DNA from: Saccharomycopsis phalli
Taxonomy: Eukaryota; Ascomycota; Saccharomycetes; Ascoideales; Saccharomycopsidaceae
DNA: 64,000 nucleotides
Assembly (NCBI GenBank): GCA_020342235.1
Contig: CP073213.1
Coordinates: forward strand, 226,501-290,500
Direction of reading: 5' to 3'
The notes beneath the pieces are model-generated. The model was not told the origin of the DNA. It searched no databases and was given only the letters and a program-made list of their open reading frames with translations. Of the stretch, positions 18,855 to 28,525 are shown piece by piece. The position numbers and the translations under genes are program-made. Position 1 is the first letter of the stretch, and each line of letters begins with the position of its first letter.

Positions 18855-20486
18855 ATGAATTGTTTTGTTAGAGTGGCATTGCTAATTTTCACAGTCATCA
18901 TAGAGATATCATGTTACAAACCTCAAAACCTGTTCAAAGTAAATGGGCTTCCTGGACTATCCAGCATTCCTTTGGATGAGCGTCCTTATATGTTTGCAGG
19001 CGATATGCCCAGTGTTAATAACTCCGAGACATTTTTTTGGCTCTTCAAGAAAAGCAGTGACGCCAATCATCGCTTGGTAATATGGTTGAATGGAAAACCA
19101 GGATGTTCTTCATTAGATGCAGCTTTGATGGGAGTTGGCCCTTTTAGATTGCAGGATAATGGGAACATAATTGCCAATAACGCCAGTTGGATTGAAGATG
19201 CTGATTTATTGTTTGTGGATTTGTTAAAGGGCAGCGGCATGTCTCCTGATGATGGAACGTATTATGAAAACATTCACGAGACAGGCATAAGTTTTTTGAC
19301 CTTCTATCAAAACTTTTTGGAGACTTTTCCTGATTACACCACAGCAAACGTGTATCTAGCAGGTGAAATCTATGCTGGGCAACTTGTTCCAATTATCGCC
19401 CGAGATATTATTATGAACAACATTGCTCTCCTGACAACTGCTTTAAGAAATACATTGCTGCTGTTATCTGGAATGCCGCCATTAGCCAATGTGAATAATG
19501 TAAAGACGCCTGCTACACAAGGAGATCCCCTGTTTGTATTGAGAACAAACATAACATTAAACGGGGTGCTAATTGGAAACGGATATTTCGATCCAGATTT
19601 TCAATCGCTAAGTAATGTAAACTTTGCGATATCACATAACATGATTAATGCATCCAAGAGCGAATTTCTGACGCTTCGACTGGCATATTCGGCCTGCAAG
19701 AAATTGGTAATTAAAAAGTCATTGGACAATCAAACCAATGTGTTTTCAAATCCAATTTGCACAGATACTATTCTTAAAAATATCTTAGAATTCTCAAAGT
19801 TCAACAGCGTTGATAATGAAATGATGTGCTATAATATGTTTGATTACTCTCAAAGGTCCCCTTATCCTTATTGTGGAATGGAGTGGCCCAGCGAATTGCT
19901 GCTACTTAATGAGTTTTTGTCAAACAGTTCGGTGTTGAGTATGCTAAACGTTGGGTCTACAGGAGGAAAGTCAACGTGCAACAATATGGTGTCTAGGAGC
20001 CTTGTAAATTCGAATACTAGTGCTTCAGTAGACCTTCTTGACAAACTAACGTACTACGTGCATGTAGTGATGTTTAATGGAGACCGAAGTATATTCTGCA
20101 ATCACGGAGGAATCGAGAATCTTACCAACAGCTTAACATGGGGCGGAAATAAGGGGTGGACGGTGGACTACAAAGATTTTGTGATTGATGGCGATATTAT
20201 TGGAAGAATAAAAAGTGAACGAGGATTGTCCTTAATTGAAATTAGTAATAGCTCACTGAAGGTGGTCTATGAAAAGTCTCTTAGCTCAAGGGCTGTGCTT
20301 AAATTTATGTTGAAAGACTTTTACACTGACTCCAAAGCTGTGCGAACGTCGACAGCAGAAAATAACTTTTCCTTTTACAATATTGGCTCTGTTTTCATCA
20401 TCACATTGTCCGTATTAGTGATTTCAGGCATGATCATAAGCGGCAAAATAAAGATAGACGACCTCACTGATTTCTTTAATAGGTAA
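18855..20486 (+). CDS. Kex1-like serine carboxypeptidase homologue lacking catalytic Ser and His
   Basis: 543 aa from ATG 18855 (the TTG at 18822 is not needed). A hydrophobic N-terminal signal precedes an S10-family domain: FAGDMPSVNNSETFFWLFKKS, WLNGKPGCSSLDAALMGVGPFR, DADLLFVD, LAGEIYAGQLVP and FNGDRSIFCNHGG. Near the C-terminus is one membrane segment (VFIITLSVLVISGMII), as in Kex1. The catalytic nucleophile of the GESYAG motif is Ile (residue about 172, codon ATC at 19368). The catalytic His of the NxSHMVPFD motif is replaced by a CTG codon (20256, in NSSxKVVYEKS). The Asp (about 410) is kept. The Gly of the usual NGGPGCSS is Lys. The frame is fully open, so it looks like a maintained pseudoenzyme. 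Shorter than Kex1 of S. cerevisiae (about 730 aa). Confidence 0.85.
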   Translation: MNCFVRVALLIFTVIIEISCYKPQNLFKVNGLPGLSSIPLDERPYMFAGDMPSVNNSETFFWLFKKSSDANHRLVIWLNGKPGCSSLDAALMGVGPFRLQDNGNIIANNASWIEDADLLFVDLLKGSGMSPDDGTYYENIHETGISFLTFYQNFLETFPDYTTANVYLAGEIYAGQLVPIIARDIIMNNIALLTTALRNTLLLLSGMPPLANVNNVKTPATQGDPLFVLRTNITLNGVLIGNGYFDPDFQSLSNVNFAISHNMINASKSEFLTLRLAYSACKKLVIKKSLDNQTNVFSNPICTDTILKNILEFSKFNSVDNEMMCYNMFDYSQRSPYPYCGMEWPSELLLLNEFLSNSSVLSMLNVGSTGGKSTCNNMVSRSLVNSNTSASVDLLDKLTYYVHVVMFNGDRSIFCNHGGIENLTNSLTWGGNKGWTVDYKDFVIDGDIIGRIKSERGLSLIEISNSSLKVVYEKSLSSRAVLKFMLKDFYTDSKAVRTSTAENNFSFYNIGSVFIITLSVLVISGMIISGKIKIDDLTDFFNR

Positions 20487-21150
20487 CTAGACGTTTTCAC
20501 CGTCAGTGATGTCAACCTGGCTTGTTGTAGAAAAATATCGTGAAATGTGTGTTCTTTCTATTTTCAATTGTGTATTGTTTGAGTAGTTTTAGAAAAATGA
20601 CTAAATAATGGAATGACTATTCGTGATTTCGCTTCTTTAATAGCAAAGGTGGACTACTAATAAATAGACACCTCTTAATGACCTAGTTAATGTAGGTACT
20701 ATAGTGCAAGTTATTATGCGTATTATTGTACGTATTAATTACCCAACGTATTAATTATTCTGCGATTACTGCCAGATTCTTTCACGTAAGTTGCTCAAAT
20801 ACATCATTGGAAAAGTAGTAAGCAACCACGCCATGTCTTAATTTATAACACAATAATAAATAAACATGAATAATATAAACCCAATTTGCAATGTATTTCT
20901 CGTCTCCTGAAACTTGAAATTTCACTTCTCTTCAACCCAAAGTTACCACCACTCTGTAATTGCCAAGTCTTCACGTGCCATCTGCATCTAGCCTGAGCAT
21001 ACTCTCCTACTCCATGGATTTTTATAATTTACATGGTTCCTGGTTTATGGATAAAACATAACGTGCACAATGTCAAATAATGGATCATGGGTCTGTTGAT
21101 TATATAACTGAGGAGCCATTCCGAATTGTTTGTAGTTATACTTTCGACAT
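20487..21150. other. Intergenic, no feature recognised
   Basis: 664 bp, AT-rich, between two plus-strand genes. It should hold the terminator of the Kex1-like gene and the promoter of the next; a TATA-like GATTATATAACTG lies at about 21098-21110. I see no gene, RNA or repeat in it. Confidence 0.5.
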
Positions 21151-23322
21151 ATGCCGGATGAGAATCGGTTGACACGTTTAAGCAATGACTCTGACAGTAC
21201 TGTGGTACCTCCTCAGGGTCAAAGCAAATTAGCAAGACTAATGAATCCATTTAAACAAGATATTGAAAAGGAGTATGGGCTTGCCAGTAATTTTTATTCT
21301 CATAAACAACTACCCCAAAGCTTTGAAACCCCACTGAGTTTCGCATCAGGTTCTCTATCAGCAATCAGTTCAAATATATCAAGCAGCTACGGTCTGATAA
21401 AGCTTAGTCAGGCTGTAAAAAATGTCCTTAGTAGCAAGTTATTGGTCATATACTTAGCTAAGAACATTATTGTTCATTCTTTATCGATTGGTTTGGTTTG
21501 CTATATCAACACGTCGCTATTGAGAATGAAAGGGCTCTATTATGATAACTATCTACTAAGTTTGAAGTGCTTTATGGTATCTTTCATTTTTCAAAACATC
21601 TTTTCTATATTCCTTCTGGTAATATCTGTGATCAGTCATAACAATTACATAATTTTGACCCATTTGATTTCCAATGTGCTATTCTGTTCTATGGAGTTGG
21701 CACTCTATTTTACAACGTTGACGATTGTGATACCTCTGGCAGTTTCACAGGTGTCACGGCTAGTCACATTAATGAATCAGACGTATCCGGATTCCAATAC
21801 AAATTTTGAATCTGTGCTTCTTAGAGAAATATCATTCAAGCCAAAATATGCAATTATTGCGTTAATATTTGTGCTTTTGTTATCGATAATTTTGGAATTA
21901 GTCCTTTATGTGCTTTATGTCGGTACTTACAATACAACCAGTTTGTTCACTAAACAATCTATTTCTCTTTTATCCTTAAAGAACTTGAAAACGACCCAGA
22001 TCAAAACCAGCTTAGTCTATATTTGTTGCTTGATTGGCTCAAGTGTGTTTATCGAGAAGTTGGTTGACTTTTCAGATAATTATGTCTTCGCAGCATTGAG
22101 TCTTGTTGCCCTTATTGCAGGTATTTTTCAATGTGCCATAACTCTTCTTCCTGGAAGTACCCAAAAGAAACCGTCTGTGATCCTTATCAACTTGGCTTTT
22201 GCAATATTTAATTTCTTTGTTGCTACTTTAGTATTAAGCCAAAAATCAATGCAACGATATGCTGGTTACTCCGTGAATACTGTCTGTAGCGGACTGGCTT
22301 TTTTGATTTGCAGTGTCTTTTATATTTGCTTTGAGTTGAATGGATACCCTAAGAAAGCGCAAGAAGATTTTAACAACCCCGTTGACATGAAATTTCTTGA
22401 ATTCCAGATTTTGAAAAATAAGAGAATATTGTCGATAATAACAGTGGGAATCTCCCTTGTTTTCAATATGACTCTATTTGGTCTTTATTTTACTCACCGA
22501 TTTAATTATCAATGGGCCCTTGTTTGCCTTGTCAATGCGATATTCTTCAGTGCAATCGTGTTTTTCTTAAACATTGACGTACGAAACTTCCACAATTTCA
22601 TTGCCGTGCTTGTTCTCCAGTGCATCCAAAACATTACGATTATTCTCAACTACGCCTCTATCCATTCACACATGCACAAGCACGACAGATTTTACTGGAT
22701 ACTAGATATCGTTGCTTCCGTGGTAATAATTATTTGGACTATTGCCTTTGTTGCCTCATGCTATTTTTTGGCAGAATTACGAAATAGTCATAGAACCTAT
22801 AGAATTCACAAGAGCAGAATTCTGGCATTTGATTATGGAGAAATCTATGATTTGGAAATAGCAGGGGCCATCAGTGATGTTTCTTGTCTCTTATCGCCAA
22901 TTTGCATGGTCGGTGGCTATGTTGGAATTATATTTTCCACTATTCTTATAAATTATGATTTTGCAAACTTGCGATTCCAAGAGACAATGCATCCTACAGG
23001 ATTACTCTATGGAACTTTTGCAGGCGCCTCTGTTCTTTTATACATTGGATATGCTCCTCAGAAATGGTTCAAAAGTCGAAGCAAATGGTCACTTACCTGC
23101 TTGGTGTTGTTAATGCCTGTGGCGTTTCTGGCACTAGCTATTGATGTTTTTTTTGTGATACAAAGAATATGTTTGGTAGGTCTGTTCTATCAAGGTTCTC
23201 CTGGGACTGAAGTCAGAAACCAAATCGGCATTGGAGTTTTGAGTGCAACTTTTAAACTACCTGTGGTAATTTTGCTTGGAAGAGTAATTTTCTATCACAT
23301 CAAAAATTTCAAAAACATCTAA
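21151..23322 (+). CDS. Large polytopic membrane protein, unrecognised
   Basis: 723 aa from ATG 21151, uninterrupted. The first ~95 residues are hydrophilic (Ser/Gln-rich), then about 15-16 hydrophobic segments run almost to the C-terminus (for example LLVIYLAKNIIVHSLSIGLV, YAIIALIFVLLLSIILELVL, VSCLLSPICMVGGYVGIIF, LTCLVLLMPVAFLALAIDVF). Short hydrophilic loops include HSHMHKHDR. I do not recognise a transporter signature (no ABC, MFS or P-type motif). Whether it is a transporter, channel or scaffold cannot be said. It lies downstream of the Kex1-like gene on the same strand; no sign of shared regulation. Confidence 0.75.
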   Translation: MPDENRLTRLSNDSDSTVVPPQGQSKLARLMNPFKQDIEKEYGLASNFYSHKQLPQSFETPLSFASGSLSAISSNISSSYGLIKLSQAVKNVLSSKLLVIYLAKNIIVHSLSIGLVCYINTSLLRMKGLYYDNYLLSLKCFMVSFIFQNIFSIFLLVISVISHNNYIILTHLISNVLFCSMELALYFTTLTIVIPLAVSQVSRLVTLMNQTYPDSNTNFESVLLREISFKPKYAIIALIFVLLLSIILELVLYVLYVGTYNTTSLFTKQSISLLSLKNLKTTQIKTSLVYICCLIGSSVFIEKLVDFSDNYVFAALSLVALIAGIFQCAITLLPGSTQKKPSVILINLAFAIFNFFVATLVLSQKSMQRYAGYSVNTVCSGLAFLICSVFYICFELNGYPKKAQEDFNNPVDMKFLEFQILKNKRILSIITVGISLVFNMTLFGLYFTHRFNYQWALVCLVNAIFFSAIVFFLNIDVRNFHNFIAVLVLQCIQNITIILNYASIHSHMHKHDRFYWILDIVASVVIIIWTIAFVASCYFLAELRNSHRTYRIHKSRILAFDYGEIYDLEIAGAISDVSCLLSPICMVGGYVGIIFSTILINYDFANLRFQETMHPTGLLYGTFAGASVLLYIGYAPQKWFKSRSKWSLTCLVLLMPVAFLALAIDVFFVIQRICLVGLFYQGSPGTEVRNQIGIGVLSATFKLPVVILLGRVIFYHIKNFKNI

Positions 23323-23374
23323 ACCGAGTTTCGAGCTGCAGACATAAAATGCAACATTAGATTTTGTGTTACTA

Positions 23375-23447
23375 TCGATTATTATAGATTATAATAGATT
23401 ATTAGATTATTATAGATTATTAGATTATTATAGATTATTATAGATTG
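23375..23447. repeat. AT-rich microsatellite (TAGATTAT-type)
   Basis: Irregular tandem ATTATAGATTATTAGATTATTATAGATT units. It directly precedes repeat X. Confidence 0.7.
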
Positions 23448-23700
23448 TGTAATATAATAACTAAGTTACGTGTTGATAAGATAGTTAGAATGTATTCGTT
23501 TTGACCTATTTTGGGGGCGAGATTAGCTATATAAGTGGTGACGGAGTCAGGAAAGGAGAGACGTAAGCGTACGGCACTGCTGCCATGGTATTGTCTCAAC
23601 TGGTCAAAGGGATGTGTTTAGGGTAATTATCTAATACTTATCACGGGAGTTCGAGTCTTGTATCAGAAAGAATTAAGGTAGGTACGGACTTTATTACAGA
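23448..23700 (+). repeat. Repeat X, copy 1
   Basis: The tract TAATATAATAACTAAGTTACGTGTTGATAAGATAG...GGGGGCGAGATTAGCTATATAAG recurs reversed at about 1862-1650 and truncated at about 27345-27480. Copies 1 and 2 both continue into a B-box-like element (GGAGTTCGAGTCTTGTATCAG at about 23645-23665; reversed at about 1645-1665). It could be an old LTR that inserted near a tRNA gene, or a tRNA-derived SINE. The putative T-stem does not pair well, so no tRNA is called. Confidence 0.45.
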
Positions 23701-23814
23701 TTGATATAGATTATTATAGATTTTAAATTAATAATCAAACGTAGTAGCCTTCAACTTACCATTACTTACTTTCTTTCTTAAAGATACGTGAATCCTCAAT
23801 CATCATTGCGTCAT

Positions 23815-24284
23815 CCCTAGCCTAGGTGCGACAATCCCTCCTCAACAATATTCCATGACCTATTATGCCCATGTTTAGAGGTATTCCAAACTCAGGAAAC
23901 AATCGGCGAAAGCCTCATAGCCAGAACGGAGATTCGCCACCTCTTCACAGATGCAAAATCAGTCCACTTCCTTATAGAATTCTACACGTTAGTGCTGGAT
24001 GGGTAGATTCCTTTTCTTTTTATGGTACCACAAGAAGAGCAGCCAGACAGGTAGTCTCTCCGGGGGCCAGACTCCATAGCTCCTTCTGAGTCATCTCTCT
24101 TCAACAGTTCCTTAAACATCAAGTCGAAAGCTTTTATCACCATTCAAAGGGTTTTCTCTCGACTCGAATATTAGCGGCGCCGTCCTTAGTTTTTCAGACG
24201 GTGAAATATCAATCTCACCCTTCTGGGGAGCCTAGTATAGCTATAGAAGTAAATAAACATTATTATAATTATTATTATTATAGA
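23815..24284 (+). mobile_element. 5'-truncated LINE 3' end (subfamily B)
   Basis: Starts within the ORF2 zinc-knuckle region (GGTGCGACAATCCCTCC...) and matches copy B through the C-terminus (TFYTLVLDG-type end), the hairpins (CCGTCCTTAG...GACGG near 24180-24203) and the (ATT)n tail. A pseudogenic remnant just upstream of SRP14. Confidence 0.85.
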
Positions 24285-24380
24285 TCATAACGAAATAACA
24301 ATATACTATGGCATATAACACGTGACACTTGCAGGGCAACCAGTGCGGATTTTCGTTGACTGGAAATTTGCATCTTTTAG

Positions 24381-24827
24381 ATGCCTACAATAAAGCTACT
24401 TGATACATACGTGGAAAGATCGATATCTTTTTTGGAAACCAATCCAAATGTGCTTGTGTCCATTACATACCATGCCAAGCCTGGCAAATCGACTAAATCA
24501 AGTGAGGGCTACTCATATATAACGTTCAAGACATATAGCGCTGAGTCGGGTATATGTTACAGGTACAAAACATCAAAGGCAAAGGATTTGTCGCGAGTTT
24601 TGGCGGCATTGGGGCCACGTGGTGTACAGTTTTCAAAGACTAGGAAGCTCGCCAGTAGAGATATGAAACATTTGGAAGAAAAGTACGTGGTGAATGGACG
24701 AGGATTTGCTAGCTTAATGAGCAACAAGGAGTTTGTTGAAGAAGAGGTCAAGGCGGAGGAAGTGAAGGCAGAGGCTAGCCAAGAAGGCAAGAAGAAGAAA
24801 AAGGGTAAGAAAAAGGGTAAGAAGTAG
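24381..24827 (+). CDS. SRP14: Signal recognition particle subunit SRP14
   Basis: 148 aa from ATG 24381. It is the Alu-domain protein of the SRP and pauses elongation while ribosomes are targeted to the ER. Family-like features are the SISFLETNPNVLVSITYHAK start, the GYSYITFKTYSAESGICYRYKTSKAKDLSRV core, and a C-terminal basic Lys-rich tail (KKKKGKKKGKK) that contacts SRP RNA. Length agrees with yeast Srp14. The CACGTG at about 24319 lies 60 bp upstream and may be a promoter element. It is flanked on the left by a LINE remnant and on the right by a solo LTR. Confidence 0.92.
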   Translation: MPTIKLLDTYVERSISFLETNPNVLVSITYHAKPGKSTKSSEGYSYITFKTYSAESGICYRYKTSKAKDLSRVLAALGPRGVQFSKTRKLASRDMKHLEEKYVVNGRGFASLMSNKEFVEEEVKAEEVKAEASQEGKKKKKGKKKGKK

Positions 24828-25014
24828 TTTTATAGAGGTAGGTGTGTTTATGAAGTGCCATACAATGATATGCAAGTGACAATTATTGATGATTAGTGAT
24901 GTAGTTTGATGATGCAAATATGTAGTGCAGCTTTAGTTTATATATGGTTTGGCTGATTCAGTATGGAAATGGCAAAGCCGGGTACAAATTTTTTTCTTGC
25001 TGGTGATTGGTTTG

Positions 25015-25363
25015 TGTCGTGATTAACAACCACTGCAGAACAAGTTCACTAGTGCAACATCGGTGTCGATAAGGATATTACCGACTCCCAGGTTTGATTA
25101 GAAATAAGTAATCCAACCAATGATATTTTTGATAAGATATTAGTGGAGGATAAAGATCTGATAGGAGATCCAGAAAAGTCTATATAAAGAGGACTTCCTC
25201 CTTATAGAAAACACACAATTCAACTGAACAGTTCAGCTAGATATTATATCTAGCAAAGCCCAATCCGGTTATCCAAGTCCTAAAGAAACAAAACAAATAA
25301 TTAAGTAGTTTATAGTTTATTATAATACTATGTCTAATTCAGACGAAGCTATTAACTACGACA
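25015..25363 (+). mobile_element. Solo LTR, family B (349 bp)
   Basis: Begins TGTCGTGA and ends CTACGACA, with 5-bp target duplication GTTTG (25010-25014 and 25364-25368). Very similar along its length to the LTR at 1928-3100. No internal region is present. LTR-retrotransposon remnant; appears fairly recent. Confidence 0.92.
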
Positions 25364-25368
25364 GTTTG

Positions 25369-25866
25369 TTCCAATACAGATGTCTTGTCAATATGCACAT
25401 CACTTGACCAACCGAGGAACTTGGAGAAACCTAGGCGGTTGAATTTTAAACACATACTTTATGTCATTGCCAGTATATTATCTGGCTTGTTCAACTGAAA
25501 TATCTATTGCCCATCACCGTGTCAGACTCTTGGAAATTGGCACATTTGGAAAAGTTACAACTTTGCTAAATAATATTTACATGACTCTTGGCAAGAAAGG
25601 ACTAATGACAAAGGAAAATAAGGAAAAACAAACGTGATTAGAGAACGATAAACCTTGCCAAGTTACTCAGGATAATATTCAGCAAAGTTCCCAGTAGTTG
25701 TAAGACGAAAATCACCAGTTTTTTACCGACATTACAAATTTCTCAGAATTTGCAATCAACCAAGTAATACAAAATGTTTCACTGATTGCTTAGTATGATC
25801 TATTTACACATGCAATTAATCAATTTACACTAATCATACTCAAATCTTCTTTGAACTGCTATACAT
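25369..25866. other. Intergenic, nothing recognised
   Basis: About 500 bp between the solo LTR and the 3' end of NFS1. AT-rich; should contain the NFS1 terminator. No gene or repeat is seen. Confidence 0.5.
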
Positions 25867-27243
25867 CTAGTGTCCCGACCACTCAATACTATTTAAATCA
25901 ATTCCCTCCTGCTTCATCTCCCACAAAGGACTCAACTCCCGCAAAAACTGCACCCTCTTGTGAATAGCCTCAACCACGTAATCAATCTCTGCTTCGGTGG
26001 TAAATCGCCCTATACCAAAACGGATACTCGAATGGGCCAAAGCGTCGTCGGCACCAAGCGCATGCAACACATAACTTGGTTCCAAAGATGCTGAGGTACA
26101 TGCCGACCCTGAACTCAAGGCAATATCGTTCAAAGCCATGAGTAATGACTCGCCCTCAATGTATGCAAACGAAATGTTCACACACCCGTCGATCCGGTGC
26201 TCCAGTGACCCATTCAACACAGTATCTTCAATGGTCAAGAGCCCGCGGCGCAACTTTTCGCCTAACCGCGCAATATGCTGCCGGTCAAAATCAAAGTCCT
26301 GCATCGCCAACCGAGCAGCCTCACCAAATCCAGCAACTAATGGTGGCGCCAATGTTCCTGATCGGATTCCTCTTTCTTGCCCGCCACCAGTGAAAAGCGG
26401 ATCCAACCGGACCCGAGGTCGGCGTCGGATATACATGGCACCCATACCTTTAGGTCCGTAAATCTTGTGCGACGAGATACTCATCAAATCAATGTTCATC
26501 TTGTTGACGTCAATTGGAATCTTTCCAAACGCCTGGGCACAATCTGAGTGGAAAAAAACCTTGTGCTGCTTGCAAATACGGCCAATCTCAGCAAGTGGTT
26601 GGATAACCCCGATCTCGTTGTTAACACCCATTATCGACACAAGACACGTATCTTTGCGGATGGACTTCTCAAGCAACTCTAAATCAACCAACCCATCCTC
26701 CTTCACGGGAAGATATGTCACCTCAAATCCCTCATCCTGAAGATGCCGCGCGCTGTTCAATACACACTTGTGCTCGGTCTGGATCGTGATGAGATGCTTC
26801 TTTGTGGACTTGTAGAACCGCGGAACCCCCTTGATGCACATATTGTTGCTCTCAGTAGCACCTGAAGTGAAAATAATCTCCTTGGGATCCGCGCCAATCA
26901 CTTCGGCAACATGTCTTCGCGCCTTTTCAATCTCGCTCTCGGTCTCCCATCCAAATGAATGGGTCCGTGAATGCGGGTTCCCATACAATCCAGTGTAAAA
27001 CTGGAGCATTACATCCAAAACCCGAGGGTCTGTTGGCGTCGTCGCTTGCATATCCAAATAAATCGGCCTGGTGCCCATGTTCTCGTCCTTTACAAACGCA
27101 TTACTAAGAATTTCCGCGCCAGTGGGTGGAACTTTTGCATCAATATTGAAATTTCCCGCCGCGCCAGTGGCAACCGCCAAGGCCGGTTTCACAGATTGAC
27201 TAAGGGCCCGTGAGAATACTGCTCTTGTAATTGACGGAAGCAT
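25867..27243 (-). CDS. NFS1: Mitochondrial cysteine desulfurase
   Basis: 458 aa, complete from ATG 27243. A PLP enzyme that takes sulfur from cysteine for Fe-S cluster assembly and tRNA thiolation. The N-terminus ([22 protein letters not shown]) is a mitochondrial presequence. Family motifs: [50 protein letters not shown], the PLP lysine in [12 protein letters not shown], and the catalytic cysteine loop [10 protein letters not shown] near residue 380. Length matches yeast Nfs1. A CACGTG lies about 50 bp upstream. No lesions. An essential gene placed inside the repeat-rich region. Confidence 0.97.
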   Translation of the reverse strand: MLPSITRAVFSRALSQSVKPALAVATGAAGNFNIDAKVPPTGAEILSNAFVKDENMGTRPIYLDMQATTPTDPRVLDVMLQFYTGLYGNPHSRTHSFGWETESEIEKARRHVAEVIGADPKEIIFTSGATESNNMCIKGVPRFYKSTKKHLITIQTEHKCVLNSARHLQDEGFEVTYLPVKEDGLVDLELLEKSIRKDTCLVSIMGVNNEIGVIQPLAEIGRICKQHKVFFHSDCAQAFGKIPIDVNKMNIDLMSISSHKIYGPKGMGAMYIRRRPRVRLDPLFTGGGQERGIRSGTLAPPLVAGFGEAARLAMQDFDFDRQHIARLGEKLRRGLLTIEDTVLNGSLEHRIDGCVNISFAYIEGESLLMALNDIALSSGSACTSASLEPSYVLHALGADDALAHSSIRFGIGRFTTEAEIDYVVEAIHKRVQFLRELSPLWEMKQEGIDLNSIEWSGH

Positions 27244-27344
27244 GTTAGGGTAAAATCGAGAACCCCGCGAAAAAATATACTAGAAGAATGACACGTGACA
27301 TAATGAATGACAAATGCGGGTTGTACTAAAAACCTAATTCAAGC

Positions 27345-27480
27345 TGCAGGACTTTTTTATATTATATTAATAATTGTGATATATAGTAACTAAGATACGT
27401 GTTGATAAGATAGTTCGGATATATTCGCTTAACCTATTTGGGATCAATGCAGGCTTTATATAGTGGCGGCGTAGCCGGAA
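27345..27480 (+). repeat. Repeat X, truncated copy 3
   Basis: TAGTAACTAAGATACGTGTTGATAAGATAGTTCGGATATATTC... matches copy 1 (about 23453) and the reversed copy near 1862. Its right end abuts a LINE fragment whose 3' end is missing. Confidence 0.5.
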
Positions 27481-28135
27481 AAGCTTCGATTGGAGCAGTT
27501 GTATTGTTGATATATAGTGCTTGCGATGATTGGGTAAGAACCTTGGTCGTCCTTGTTATCAAGTTTGACCGCTGAATCACATCATGTTCCAACACGGTCT
27601 GGTAGAGCTCAATGAGTTTGTAGACTGATTTTCGGTCAGCAAACACTTTTCCAAGTGTATTGCGTATGCCATGAGTGGAACCTAGTATGTCATCAATGCG
27701 TGATAGAATTCGAGCTTCCAAGAGCTCTGGGAATCGAAGGTCATGTATAATGGAGGGGGAGTGAATCCCACCTCTTTTGCACTTTGAGCCATCATTGCCA
27801 AATAGTTTAAGCAACGAGCCGTCTGTGAGGCGTTTTCCACCGAGTAGTTGTGATGCCAAACTGAGGATTGCCTTGGGGCCTACAAGAGCTTCCATAAGGA
27901 GGAGCTTGGTTTTGTCTCGGTGCATTTTGATCAATATGGTGCTTATTTTGCGTGCCTTCCTATAGTGGTTTGGAAGTGAGTCACTGGTAGAGGTGACCAT
28001 TTCCTGCCACTCTTTGGTAGCCGTTTCTGAGGCCATTTTCTTGAGCATCTGGATGAGGGACCGCTGTAGGTCTTGCATCGGTGATGGGTCGTCATCGAGT
28101 CTTTTTTCTCTGGTGCATAATCCGCTCCATCCCAC
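27481..28135 (-). mobile_element. LINE ORF2 C-terminal fragment (subfamily C)
   Basis: Open frame (27434-28135) encoding an ORF2 C-terminal end highly similar to that at 2132-2510 (LFGNDxxKCKRxGI...SPSIIHDLR and ILSRIDDILxSTHGIRNTLGKVFADxKSV). The first Cys pair of the knuckle is altered to CKRGG. Truncated at 28135, exactly where module 3 begins, and on the other side by repeat X. Not a host gene. Confidence 0.85.
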
Positions 28136-28525
28136 TTATTGAAGCAGGCATCAACAGAATAGGGAATATCTTGTGCGTGTGACTCGATAGGTACTGAAAA
28201 ACCAAATGTGAATATTTATGTCTTACACATATGAATCAGTATACCATGTTGCTTTTTGCAACGTACAACAGGATAGTCTAATATGAGACTTGACCAAAAT
28301 ATAAATAATCAATCAAATAAGGTATAATTATTGGAATAAAAAGCATCTATTTACATTATTCTTACACCAATAGTCAAAATTGTCTTGGAGTGAAGCGTGG
28401 TCGTACAGATAGCAGCATACTACCCCTAAACATTTCAAGTATATATATAGGTCAGCTGCCATCTTGTTAAACACGCTAGATTTAAAACAAAAAAATTCAG
28501 TAATATTTCCGACACTACTGGCAAT

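Noticed and set aside
23586-23668. Possible tRNA gene
   Set aside because: Has a B-box-like segment but the T-stem and acceptor stem do not pair; treated as part of repeat X.
27434-28135. Host gene of 233 aa
   Set aside because: Homologous to the LINE ORF2 C-terminus at 2132-2510 and to the ends of copies A and B.
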